Shown here: one piece after another, positions 36,127-43,779 of the stretch | Layout of the letters: every line of letters begins with the position of its first letter | Numbering within the stretch: the first letter of the stretch is position 1 | NCBI GenBank assembly: GCA_965279115.1 | Contig: OZ257137.1 | Coordinates: forward strand, 1,736,001 to 1,800,000 | Reading direction: 5' to 3' | From: JAEUOS01 sp965279115 | Lineage (GTDB): Bacteria; Pseudomonadota; Gammaproteobacteria; Burkholderiales; JAEUOS01 | DNA: 64,000 bases | Program-made: the position numbers and the translations under genes | Notes under the pieces: model-generated | Databases searched by the model: none | The model's input: only the letters and a program-made list of their open reading frames with translations | What the model was told of the DNA's origin: nothing

Positions 36127-36639
36127 CTAGATGATGAACGTGAGGTTGTTCATCGGCGAATCGTTGTTGACCAGAAACACATGCTTCTCGCGTATGCGCA
36201 GGCCGCCGGCCACACGCGCGAGCACGTGACGCATGCGCCCGCTCCAAACGGTCTGGCGGTCATGCCGCACCTCGGCGGCGACAAAGCGCGAGGTCACCGC
36301 GCCGCCGCTGGCGGGATCGTAGCCGTCGAACACCACGTTGGAAACCAGGCGGGTCAGGCGCGACTGCGGGCGCTGCGAGTGGGCATGCTTGGTGCCGAGG
36401 CGAAACAGGCGCTCCTCCAGCCGCGCGCGGTCGTCGTAGATGAGCGAGACGCTGCGCGCCGGGTCGAGGTCGTCGCTGTTGCACGGCACCCAGTAAAGCA
36501 GCTCGTCGGTCCACAGGCCCAGCCAGTCGTCGTAGCGGTTGGCATCGGCGAGTTCGGCTTCGCGAAACAGCAGCAGCTCGACCTCGCGCAACTGTTGCCA
36601 TTCGGACTGCGCGGACACTGTGGCTTGCGTTGCGCTCAT
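36127..36639 (-). CDS. Ring-hydroxylating dioxygenase beta subunit
   Basis: The 170-residue small subunit has the SnoaL-like cone fold typical of ring-hydroxylating dioxygenase beta subunits: the N-terminal helix with FREAELADANRYDDWLGLW, then YWVPCNSDD and the end REKHVFLVNND. It would assemble with the alpha subunit as an alpha3beta3 oxygenase. The ATG overlaps the alpha-subunit stop (ATGA), so synthesis is coupled. The length is normal for the family. Confidence 0.92.
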   Translation of the reverse strand: MSATQATVSAQSEWQQLREVELLLFREAELADANRYDDWLGLWTDELLYWVPCNSDDLDPARSVSLIYDDRARLEERLFRLGTKHAHSQRPQSRLTRLVSNVVFDGYDPASGGAVTSRFVAAEVRHDRQTVWSGRMRHVLARVAGGLRIREKHVFLVNNDSPMNNLTFII

Positions 36640-37964
36640 GCGCCGCCCCTTGCCGCGGATTCGCCGGTCATCAATTCGGACCAGTAGCGCATCATGCCGC
36701 GCTGCGGCACCTCGTCGCTGATCAGGCCCACGATGCTGCCGTCGGTGTCGATGATTTCGCGCTCCATGCCGCGCGAAAGGTCGATCCAGGGATTGACCTC
36801 TGCGCCCATGCCGCGCTGGACCCGCTCGAAGATCTCGGCGTCGTCCGGCGAACCCGCGCCGGCGGGACCATAGAAGGATTCATGCTGGCGCAGGCGGGTG
36901 ATGTTCATCTCATCGCTTACGCCGCCGAGGCGGACTGCGATCATGTTCACCTGGGTACGGTCGGGCGCCAGCGGCGTGACGATGCGGATCTGGTTGTTGA
37001 TCAGCTGCAGATTGGGGAAGATGCCCACATGCGGGTCGCCGCCCAGTGCGATGAGCAGCCGCGCGCGCGCCTCGCCATGCGCCTTGTGCATGGCTTCAAT
37101 GTATTGCGCGCCGCCCGGGCTCTTCATGATGAACTCGCGGTGCATCTCGTAGTGGTTGATGCGGTGGGCGCGAAAGTCGAGCATGGTGTGGCCATGGCCG
37201 AAATCGCGCGTGCGGGTGCGCGCGCTGTCCTCGAACGGGTCCTCCCGGTGGGTCGCGCCGATGCCGGCCTCGGGGTTGCGGCGCATCGAGGCGAACACCG
37301 TCGCATGCACGTAGTGCGGATGGTAGCCGTCCATGCCGACCAGCTTCCAGTTGCCGAAGTATTCGGTCTTGTGCATGCCGCCGTCGGCCAGGATGGTGCC
37401 GGTGGGCGAGGCGTCGATCATCAGGTCGATCATTCCGGCGGCGTGGCCCAGATAGTCCGACAGCGACTCCCCCCGGTGCGCCAGGCTGGCGAACACGAAA
37501 CCGCGATGCGAGTCCACCCGCGGCACCGGCGAGAGGCCCATGTCCTTCTTGCTGAAGCCGGCGCCATAGGCGTCCTCGCCTGGCACGCCGGCCAGCGCTC
37601 CGGCGGTGTCATAGGTCCAGCCGTGGAACCAGCACTGGAAGAACTTCGTGTTGCCGGACTCGGTTTCGCACACCTGCGAGCCGCGGTGGCGGCAGCGGTT
37701 GACCAGCACGCGCACGGCTCGGTCCGCGCCGCGCACCAGCAGCACCGGCGTGCGGCCGATGGTGCGCATGCGGTAATCACCCGGATTCGGCACTTCGCTT
37801 TCGTGGCCGACGAACACCCAGACCCTGGAGAAGATGCGCTCGATTTCGAGTTCGAAGACGCCCGGGTCGGTATACACCCGCGAATGCACGCGACCTTCAC
37901 CGACCAGGCCTGCGATCGATGCGCCGGAATATGAGCCATCCCAGCGGACCAGTTGTTGCTGCAT
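36636..37964 (-). CDS. Rieske [2Fe-2S] ring-hydroxylating dioxygenase alpha subunit
   Basis: This 442-residue catalytic subunit has an intact Rieske cluster site: C91-x-H93 (CRHRG) and C111-x2-H114 (CWFHGW). The mononuclear iron site follows the canonical D-x2-H-x4-H pattern as D212, H215 and H220 in the segment after NWKLVG. It would dihydroxylate an aromatic ring using electrons from a ferredoxin reductase that is not encoded here. Strong GAGGAGG precedes ATG 37964. It is first in an operon with beta subunit, Bug receptor, PdxA-family dehydrogenase and extradiol dioxygenase. Aromatic carboxylate is the likely substrate class; I cannot name the compound. Confidence 0.93.
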   Translation of the reverse strand: MQQQLVRWDGSYSGASIAGLVGEGRVHSRVYTDPGVFELEIERIFSRVWVFVGHESEVPNPGDYRMRTIGRTPVLLVRGADRAVRVLVNRCRHRGSQVCETESGNTKFFQCWFHGWTYDTAGALAGVPGEDAYGAGFSKKDMGLSPVPRVDSHRGFVFASLAHRGESLSDYLGHAAGMIDLMIDASPTGTILADGGMHKTEYFGNWKLVGMDGYHPHYVHATVFASMRRNPEAGIGATHREDPFEDSARTRTRDFGHGHTMLDFRAHRINHYEMHREFIMKSPGGAQYIEAMHKAHGEARARLLIALGGDPHVGIFPNLQLINNQIRIVTPLAPDRTQVNMIAVRLGGVSDEMNITRLRQHESFYGPAGAGSPDDAEIFERVQRGMGAEVNPWIDLSRGMEREIIDTDGSIVGLISDEVPQRGMMRYWSELMTGESAARGGA

Positions 37965-38122
37965 GACGCGCCTCCTCTTGCGGACCAGTCTTGTCTCGTT
38001 GCTTTGGCGCCATGACCTGCGCGGCGCGCGCTTTTATTCAATGTAGCAGAGTGACCGTCCGCCGCGCAAGCCTTGCGGCGGGCTGGCCGGACCGGCGATA
38101 CCGTCCCGCGAGGATGGCGGCG

Positions 38123-38869
38123 CTATCGGGATGCGGGCGCCACCGCCGCCGTCGTGAAACCCGCCGCGTCAAAGGCGCGCCGCACCGCGCCGCCGGCCTT
38201 GGCATCCTCCAGCCAGCGCGTCACATACGCGAGCGCGGCCGGATGGTTCTTTTTCACCAAAACCGAGACAAAGACGCGCTGGAAGGCGCCTGCGAGGATG
38301 CGCGAGCCCGGCACCCTGGCCGCCAGCGGGCCGAGGGTGTCGTGGGTGAGCGCGAAGGCGTCGGCGCGGTCCTCGCGCAGGGCCGCGAGCGCCTCGTCCA
38401 CCGACGGCACCGGCGCGACCGTGGTTTGCGTGAGCACGCGGGCGGCGCTGCGCAGGGTGGTGGTACCGGCGATGGCGATCACACGCACGCCGGCACGGTC
38501 CACCTCGGCAATGTCGCCGATGCCTGATGCGCCACGCACCAGGTAAGTGTTCTCCAGCACCGAATAGGCCGGGCCGACATCGAGGCGGCGGCGCCTTTCG
38601 TCATCGGCCGGCATGAAGGCCGCGTCGATGCGCCCTTCCACCAGGGCCTCGGTGATCTCGCCCGAATTGGGCGCCAGCATGAACTCGACCGGCACACCGA
38701 GCGCCGCACCGAGCGCTTGCGCCAGGTCCACCGCCACCCCCTGCCCTTCGCCCGCCGCGTTGCGCGTGACGAAAAAGGTCGAGCCCTCGGGCGCGAACAC
38801 GATACCGAAGCGCAGCCTTCCGGTGGGAGCGATCTGGTTCAATACGGTGGCATCGGGGTGTTGCGACAT
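38123..38869 (-). CDS. Extracellular solute-binding-like protein (family 3) without a signal peptide
   Basis: The 248-residue protein has the SBP_bac_3 fold: GRLRFGIVFAPEG, VAVDLAQALGAALG, IDAAFMP, the hinge VIAIAGTTTLRSAA and a helix ending VTRWLEDAK. ABC amino-acid receptors of this type normally carry a signal peptide; this one starts MSQHPDATVL, with no hydrophobic N-terminus. AAGGA precedes the ATG at 38869. An upstream in-frame extension to 39070 contains no convincing secretion signal. It could be a cytoplasmic relative, such as a binding or enzyme domain. It lies upstream of the Rieske operon on the same strand, 158 bases away. Confidence 0.75.
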   Translation of the reverse strand: MSQHPDATVLNQIAPTGRLRFGIVFAPEGSTFFVTRNAAGEGQGVAVDLAQALGAALGVPVEFMLAPNSGEITEALVEGRIDAAFMPADDERRRRLDVGPAYSVLENTYLVRGASGIGDIAEVDRAGVRVIAIAGTTTLRSAARVLTQTTVAPVPSVDEALAALREDRADAFALTHDTLGPLAARVPGSRILAGAFQRVFVSVLVKKNHPAALAYVTRWLEDAKAGGAVRRAFDAAGFTTAAVAPASR

Positions 38870-39032
38870 GCGCTGATCCTTGGAGGCACAAAGGCCGGAC
38901 GGGCGGCAGTGTACGACGCCCCGGCACACGCTCCTCCTCAGGTATGCTCGGATGGTTGTTGCCCCGCCGCATCCACTCGCGCCGGCGCTGCCGTGCCCAC
39001 CATCGGTCCACCCTTTTTTCGGAAAAGCCCGC

Positions 39033-40724
39033 ATGTTCACCCGCACCCGACAAACCTTCGCGCTCGGCATTCCCTACTGGCAACAGTCCCCGCGGCGCCA
39101 CCAGGCCTGGGCCATCCTCGCCGCGCTGGTGGCCATGGTGGTGCTCTACACCGGCCTGATCGGCTGGAACAGCAAGCTGCAGAAAGCCTTCTATGACGCG
39201 CTCGCCAACCGTGACGCGGCGCTCTTCAACCACACGCTCCTGATGCTGGCGGTGGTCATCGGCGTGGTGCTGGTGGTGGCGGTGACCAAGAGCTATACCG
39301 AACAGGCGCTCCTGATCCGCTGGCGCGAACACCTCACCGCCAGCCTGATGGACCGCTGGATGCACGCGCGCACCTACTACCGCATCGAGCGCGACAGCAC
39401 GCTCGACAACCCCGACCAGCGCCTCACCGACGACCTGACCACCTATGTGCAACTGATGATCTCGCTGTCGCTGGGCTTCCTGGCCAACCTCGGCATGCTC
39501 GGCGTCATGGGCTGGATCCTGTGGCAGAGCGCCGCGCCGGTGAGTTTCGCCATTGGCGGCAGCACACTCACCATCCCCGGTTACATGTTCTGGCTGGCCG
39601 TCACCTGGGGCCTGTTGCAGACGCTGGTCACGCACATCGCCGGCCACAAGCTCGCCGGGGTGACCGTGCAGCAGCAGCGGGTGGAAGGCGACTTCCGCTT
39701 CGCGCTCGCCAAGGTGCGCGATTCGGCCGAGCAGATCGCCCTGTACCGCGGCGAGATGGTCGAGCAGAGCCGCCTGCACCGGCTGTTCGGCGAGATCCGC
39801 CGCAACTGGCAGGACCTGATGCGCCTGCACATCTACCTCAACGCCAGCAGCAACGGCTTCGCCCTGGTGTCGGTGCTGGTGCCCATCGTGGCGCTGGCGC
39901 CCAAGGTGCTCTCGGGCGAGCTCTCCATCGGCACCCTGATGCAGGACCTCGGCGCCTTCACCGAAACCGCCGCGGCGATCGCCTGGTTCGCGCGCTCCTA
40001 CCCGGACCTGTTCAAGCTCTCGGCGGCGGTGCAGCGCCTGACGGCCATGCAGGCGGCGATGCGCGAACCCGAGCCGCAGGGCATACGCGTGGACGCCGCC
40101 GCAGCAGCCGCAGTGGTCGACGCGCAGGGCGTGGCGCTGGCACTGCCCACCGGCCGGGTGCTCACACGGGTCGATGCACTCACCATCGCCAGCGGCGAGC
40201 GGGTGATGGTGCGCGGCCCTTCGGGGGTGGGCAAGAGCACCTTCCTGCGCGCCATCGCCGGGCTGTGGCCGTTCGGCGCCGGCCACATCGGCCTGGCCGC
40301 GGGCCTGCGCATGATGTTCATGCCGCAAAAGAACTACCTCCCCGACGGTGTGCTCAAGGAGGCGCTCGCCTACCCGGTGCCGCTGGAGGATGTCGACGAC
40401 GCGCTGTGCATGCAGATCCTCGCCGACTGCCGGCTGCCGCACCTGGCCGAGCGATTGCACGAGGCGGCGCGCTGGGGACAGCGCCTCTCGCCGGGCGAGC
40501 AGCAGCGCCTGGCCTTCGCGCGCGTGCTGATCTACAAGCCCGACCTGCTGTTCATGGACGAATCCACCAGCGCGCTCGACAACGACACCGAGGCCTACCT
40601 CATGACACTGGTGGCCACGCGCCTGCCGGACTGCACGGTGGTGAGCGTGGCGCACCGCACCACGCTGGAGGCCTTCCATGACCGCCAGCTGCACCTGGCG
40701 CCGCCGGGGCTGGCGACGGCCTGA
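39033..40724 (+). CDS. ABC transporter fusion, permease plus ATPase (SbmA/YddA-like)
   Basis: The 563-residue half-transporter has an N-terminal membrane domain of about five to six helices and a C-terminal nucleotide-binding domain. Walker A is RGPSGVGKST, the signature is LSPGEQQRLAFAR and Walker B is LLFMDESTSALD. The membrane domain resembles the SbmA/BacA and peroxisomal ABCD type (YddA group), which move peptides or acyl compounds. ATG 39033 follows GGAAAAG; an upstream open frame to 38880 is not convincing. It is divergent from the solute-binding-like gene across 163 bases. Confidence 0.88.
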   Translation: MFTRTRQTFALGIPYWQQSPRRHQAWAILAALVAMVVLYTGLIGWNSKLQKAFYDALANRDAALFNHTLLMLAVVIGVVLVVAVTKSYTEQALLIRWREHLTASLMDRWMHARTYYRIERDSTLDNPDQRLTDDLTTYVQLMISLSLGFLANLGMLGVMGWILWQSAAPVSFAIGGSTLTIPGYMFWLAVTWGLLQTLVTHIAGHKLAGVTVQQQRVEGDFRFALAKVRDSAEQIALYRGEMVEQSRLHRLFGEIRRNWQDLMRLHIYLNASSNGFALVSVLVPIVALAPKVLSGELSIGTLMQDLGAFTETAAAIAWFARSYPDLFKLSAAVQRLTAMQAAMREPEPQGIRVDAAAAAAVVDAQGVALALPTGRVLTRVDALTIASGERVMVRGPSGVGKSTFLRAIAGLWPFGAGHIGLAAGLRMMFMPQKNYLPDGVLKEALAYPVPLEDVDDALCMQILADCRLPHLAERLHEAARWGQRLSPGEQQRLAFARVLIYKPDLLFMDESTSALDNDTEAYLMTLVATRLPDCTVVSVAHRTTLEAFHDRQLHLAPPGLATA

Positions 40725-40729
40725 AGAAA

Positions 40730-40754
40730 GGCCGCCGACCCGCCCGCGGCGGCC
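40730..40754. terminator. GC-rich hairpin between convergent ABC and VOC genes
   Basis: GGCCGCCG (40730-40737) and CGGCGGCC (40747-40754) pair perfectly around a nine-base loop. On the minus strand the stem is followed by CTTTCTTC, a poor T-run, which suits termination of the VOC transcript. Confidence 0.55.
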
Positions 40755-40769
40755 GGCCAGCGCAGGGGA

Positions 40770-41255
40770 TCAGGCGCGCCCGCGCGCGTGCTGCCAGCGA
40801 TCGAGCTTGTCGCGCGCGCCGTTGGTGCTTGGGTCCATCTCGACTTCGTGGTTGGGCAGCCTGGCGGTGAGTTCGATCACGTAACCGTTGGGGTCGCGGA
40901 AATAGATCGAGCGGATGAAACCGTGGTCTGCGGGACCGCGCACCTGCATGCCCTTCGCGCGCCCCTCCGCCAGCTTGGCCTCGAGCGTATCCATCCCGAC
41001 TTCCAGCGCGATGTGCAGGTCGAAGTCGTGCTGTTCCTTGAACTCGAAGGGCATGTCCGGCGCCTCGAAAAACGCCAGGTAGGACCCGTCCTTCAGCTGG
41101 TAGAAGGTATGCAGGGTCTCGGTCTTGCGCCCGCTCTTGGTCTGGTCGATTTCCAGCGTGCCGGAGAGCGGCAAGCCGAGAAAATCCTCGTAGAAGGCGC
41201 GCGTCTGGCCCGAGTCGCGGCAACGGTAGGCGTTGTGATGCAGCTTCATGATCAT
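40770..41255 (-). CDS. VOC/glyoxalase-family protein
   Basis: This 161-residue single-chain VOC protein has the paired beta-alpha-beta-beta-beta modules: LHHNAYRCRDSGQTRAFYEDFLGLPL at the N-terminus and FIRSIYFRDPNGYVIELTA towards the end. H6/H7, H81-type His and E in VIELT are candidate metal ligands, so a glyoxalase or dioxygenase activity is possible. AAGGAG lies seven bases before ATG 41255. It is 25 bases downstream of a GST gene on the same strand, so the two likely form an operon, perhaps for detoxification. The substrate is unknown. Confidence 0.8.
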   Translation of the reverse strand: MIMKLHHNAYRCRDSGQTRAFYEDFLGLPLSGTLEIDQTKSGRKTETLHTFYQLKDGSYLAFFEAPDMPFEFKEQHDFDLHIALEVGMDTLEAKLAEGRAKGMQVRGPADHGFIRSIYFRDPNGYVIELTARLPNHEVEMDPSTNGARDKLDRWQHARGRA

Positions 41256-41280
41256 GGCGCGCTCCTTCGCGAGGGGTTGG

Positions 41281-41949
41281 CTACACGGTCTCGAACGGCC
41301 CCGGCAGGGACGCGGCGAAGCCGTTGATCACCTCGTTGACCTTGCCCCAGTTGGGCAGCGCCTTCATGCGCCCCATCCAGGCGGCGACGTTCGGGTAGGC
41401 CGAAAGGTCGGAGCGGATCGCCTCGGCCAGGCCGACGAAGGCGGCGCCGTAGTAGTCGGCGATGCTGATCTCGTTGCCGCACAGCCAGGCGTTGCCGCCC
41501 AGGATGTCGTCGTTCAGCACCTTCATCCAGGTGCGCACGCGCTCCTGCGCCCATTTGAGCGTGGCCGCCTGCACGGCGGCGTCCTCGCGCTTGTGGCCCG
41601 GGAAAATCTGCGGGTACACCAGGCCATAGGCCAGGTCGCGGCACAGCTGGGTGTTGATCCAGTCCATGCGCTCGTTGATGCGGGCGCGCTTCTTCAGGTC
41701 GGCCGGGTAGGCGGCCGAACCGGCCTTCTCGGCCATGTACTTGAGGATGGCGCTGCTCTCGGTCAGGCGGAAGTCGCCGTCTTCCAGCACCGGCACCAGC
41801 TTGCTGGGGTTGAGCTTGGCGAAGGCCGGCTGCATGTGCTCGCCGGTGAACAGGTCCACCACCTTGAATTCGGCGCTGATGCCGGCCTCGGCGGCGAACA
41901 GCATGAGGGGGCGGCTGGTGGTCGAAGCGGGATGGTAGTGGATGATCAT
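41281..41949 (-). CDS. Glutathione S-transferase family protein
   Basis: The 222-residue protein has a thioredoxin-like N-terminal domain (MIIHYHPASTTSRPLMLFAAE) with a Ser/Thr-rich active-site region, then NPSKLVPVLED and LTESSAI, the glutathione-contact stretch of GSTs. The rest is the all-helical C-terminal domain. Its class resembles bacterial beta/nu-like GSTs. The start is ATG 41949; a much longer open frame upstream overlaps the sigma-factor gene and is not coding. It precedes the VOC gene. Confidence 0.85.
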   Translation of the reverse strand: MIIHYHPASTTSRPLMLFAAEAGISAEFKVVDLFTGEHMQPAFAKLNPSKLVPVLEDGDFRLTESSAILKYMAEKAGSAAYPADLKKRARINERMDWINTQLCRDLAYGLVYPQIFPGHKREDAAVQAATLKWAQERVRTWMKVLNDDILGGNAWLCGNEISIADYYGAAFVGLAEAIRSDLSAYPNVAAWMGRMKALPNWGKVNEVINGFAASLPGPFETV

Positions 41950-42153
41950 GGACGGGTTCCGGATGGTTTTGAAAAGGCCGAAAGTGTACGACGGTTCGAC
42001 CGGGACAACACTTATTTCACGGATGCTGTCGATTGCCCGGCAGCCCGCGCATCTGCATGATGAGTCCGGCAATCGTGCCGGCTTGCCGACCGGTTGGTTG
42101 GCCCGGAACGGGCTGCACCCGGTATGCTTTACGCAAACCTCAAGGAGAAAACC

Positions 42154-42513
42154 ATGCAATTCATGCTCGCATTCAAGGAACCCGCCACCGAAGTCGCCAA
42201 ACGCGCCGACCCACAGGCGGCGCCCGCCTATTGGGGCGCCTGGCACGCCTACATCGGCGCGCTCGGCCAGGCCGGGGTGATCGTCAGCGGCAACGGCCTG
42301 GAGCCGCCGCACACCGCCGTGCAGGTGCAGATGCGCGACGGCAAGCGCCTGATCCACGACGGCCCGTATGCCGACACCAAGGAACACCTCGGCGGCTACT
42401 TCATCATCGAGGTGCCGAGCCTGGACGAGGCGCTGGAATGGGCGGCGCGCAGCCCGAACGCCGGCAGCGGCAGCACGGAAGTGCGTCCGGTCATGCCGCC
42501 GCCCGCCCGGTAA
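42154..42513 (+). CDS. DGPF/YCII-family protein paired with an ECF sigma factor
   Basis: This 119-residue YCII-type protein begins MQFMLAFKEPA and has the DGPY/DGPF-type motif in LIHDGPYADTKEHLGGYFI, followed by the helix SLDEALEWAA. AAGGAGAAAACC precedes ATG 42154. DGPF proteins are almost always next to sigma factors of the ECF42 group, and the sigma gene here begins six bases after this stop. Their role is not firmly known; some may modulate the sigma factor or act as small enzymes. Confidence 0.88.
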   Translation: MQFMLAFKEPATEVAKRADPQAAPAYWGAWHAYIGALGQAGVIVSGNGLEPPHTAVQVQMRDGKRLIHDGPYADTKEHLGGYFIIEVPSLDEALEWAARSPNAGSGSTEVRPVMPPPAR

Positions 42514-42519
42514 TCCTGC

Positions 42520-43779
42520 TTGGACGCGCATCACGCCGCGGCGCACGCCGCGCGTGAATCCTTTGGCCGGCTGCTGGCATGGCTGGCCTGGAAATGGGGC
42601 GACATCGCCGCCGCCGAGGACGCGCTCGCCGATGCGCTGGTCAAGGCGCTGGAAACCTGGCCCCGCACCGGCGTGCCCGACGCCCCGGACAGCTGGCTGC
42701 TCACCGTGGCGCGCCGCCAGTTGCTGCAGGTGGCGCGCCACGACCGGGTGCGCGCCGATCCGGCGGTCCTGGCCGTGCTGGAGCAGGACGAAGAAGCCGC
42801 GGACGCCGTCATTCCCGACGCGCGCCTGAACCTGCTGTTCGTGTGCGCCCACCCGGCCATCGACGAGAAGGTGCGCACGCCCCTGATGCTGCAGACCGTG
42901 CTGGGCCTGCAGGCCGCCGAGATCGCCCCGGCCATGCTGATGTCGCCGGCCACCCTGGCGCAGCGCCTGGTGCGCGCCAAGCAGAAGATCCGCGATGCCG
43001 GCCTGTCGTTCGAGACGCCCGCGGCGGGCGAACTGCCGGAACGGCTGCACCATGTGCTCGAATCGATCTACGCCGCCTACGGGCTTTCGGCCGACGCGGT
43101 GGATGGCGCCGAGGCGCGCATCACAGACCTGCGCGAAGAGGCGCTGTACCTGTGCGACCTGGTGTGCCGCCTGCTGCCCGATTCGGCCGAGGCGCGCGGG
43201 CTGCTCGCGCTGATGACCTTCATCGAGGCACGCCGACCGGCGCAACTGGCGGATGATGGCGCCTTCGTGCCGCTGGCCGCCCAGGACACCGCGCTGTGGG
43301 ACCGCGCGCAGATCATCCGGGCCGACGAAATGCTCTGGATCGCCTCGCAGGCGCGCACCCCGGGGCCCTTCCAGATGGAAGCGGCGGTGCAATCGGCGCA
43401 CTGCCATCGCCTCTTCACCGGCCAGACACCCTGGAACGGCATCGCCCTCCTGTACGGGCAGATCAACCGTCATTTCCCCACTCTTGGCGCGCGGGTGGCA
43501 GGCGCGATCGCCCAGGCCGAGGCCGGCGACCCACAAGGCGGGCTCGACGCCCTCGACGCGCTTGCACCGGAACCCGTGCGCGCCTTCCAGCCCTACTGGG
43601 TGGCCCGGGCGCATTTGCTCACGCTCTTGGGCGACAGGCGCGCAGCCGCCGCGGCCTGCGAAGTGGCGATCGGCCTTTCCACCCAGAAGCGGCTGCGCGA
43701 CTACCTGTCCGGCCGGCTACTTGATCTGCGCGGAACGCAAGACCAACAGGCCGGCGCGCCGCAGGCGCCTCAAAGATGA
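42520..43779 (+). CDS. ECF-family RNA polymerase sigma factor, ECF42 type
   Basis: The 419-residue protein is a large ECF sigma factor with a long C-terminal extension. Region 2 is at residues about 10-80 (DIAAAEDALADALVKALETWP, PDSWLLTVARR). Region 4 follows (HPAIDEKVRTPLMLQTVLGLQAAEIA, then the MSPATLAQRLVRAKQKI helix-turn-helix). The extension from about 190 to the end (helical, tetratricopeptide-like) is typical of ECF42, which also pairs with DGPF proteins as here. The start is TTG at 42520, six bases after the DGPF stop, with no clear ribosome site, so translational coupling is likely. It overlaps the stop of the convergent kinase gene by 10 bases. Confidence 0.88.
   Translation: MDAHHAAAHAARESFGRLLAWLAWKWGDIAAAEDALADALVKALETWPRTGVPDAPDSWLLTVARRQLLQVARHDRVRADPAVLAVLEQDEEAADAVIPDARLNLLFVCAHPAIDEKVRTPLMLQTVLGLQAAEIAPAMLMSPATLAQRLVRAKQKIRDAGLSFETPAAGELPERLHHVLESIYAAYGLSADAVDGAEARITDLREEALYLCDLVCRLLPDSAEARGLLALMTFIEARRPAQLADDGAFVPLAAQDTALWDRAQIIRADEMLWIASQARTPGPFQMEAAVQSAHCHRLFTGQTPWNGIALLYGQINRHFPTLGARVAGAIAQAEAGDPQGGLDALDALAPEPVRAFQPYWVARAHLLTLLGDRRAAAAACEVAIGLSTQKRLRDYLSGRLLDLRGTQDQQAGAPQAPQR

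Noticed and set aside
38880..39032. In-frame upstream extension of the ABC fusion gene
   Set aside because: ATG 39033 begins the conserved membrane domain and has a ribosome site; the extension is Pro/Arg-rich.
41950..43614. Upstream extension of the GST frame
   Set aside because: It runs antisense through the DGPF and sigma genes and shows no homology.
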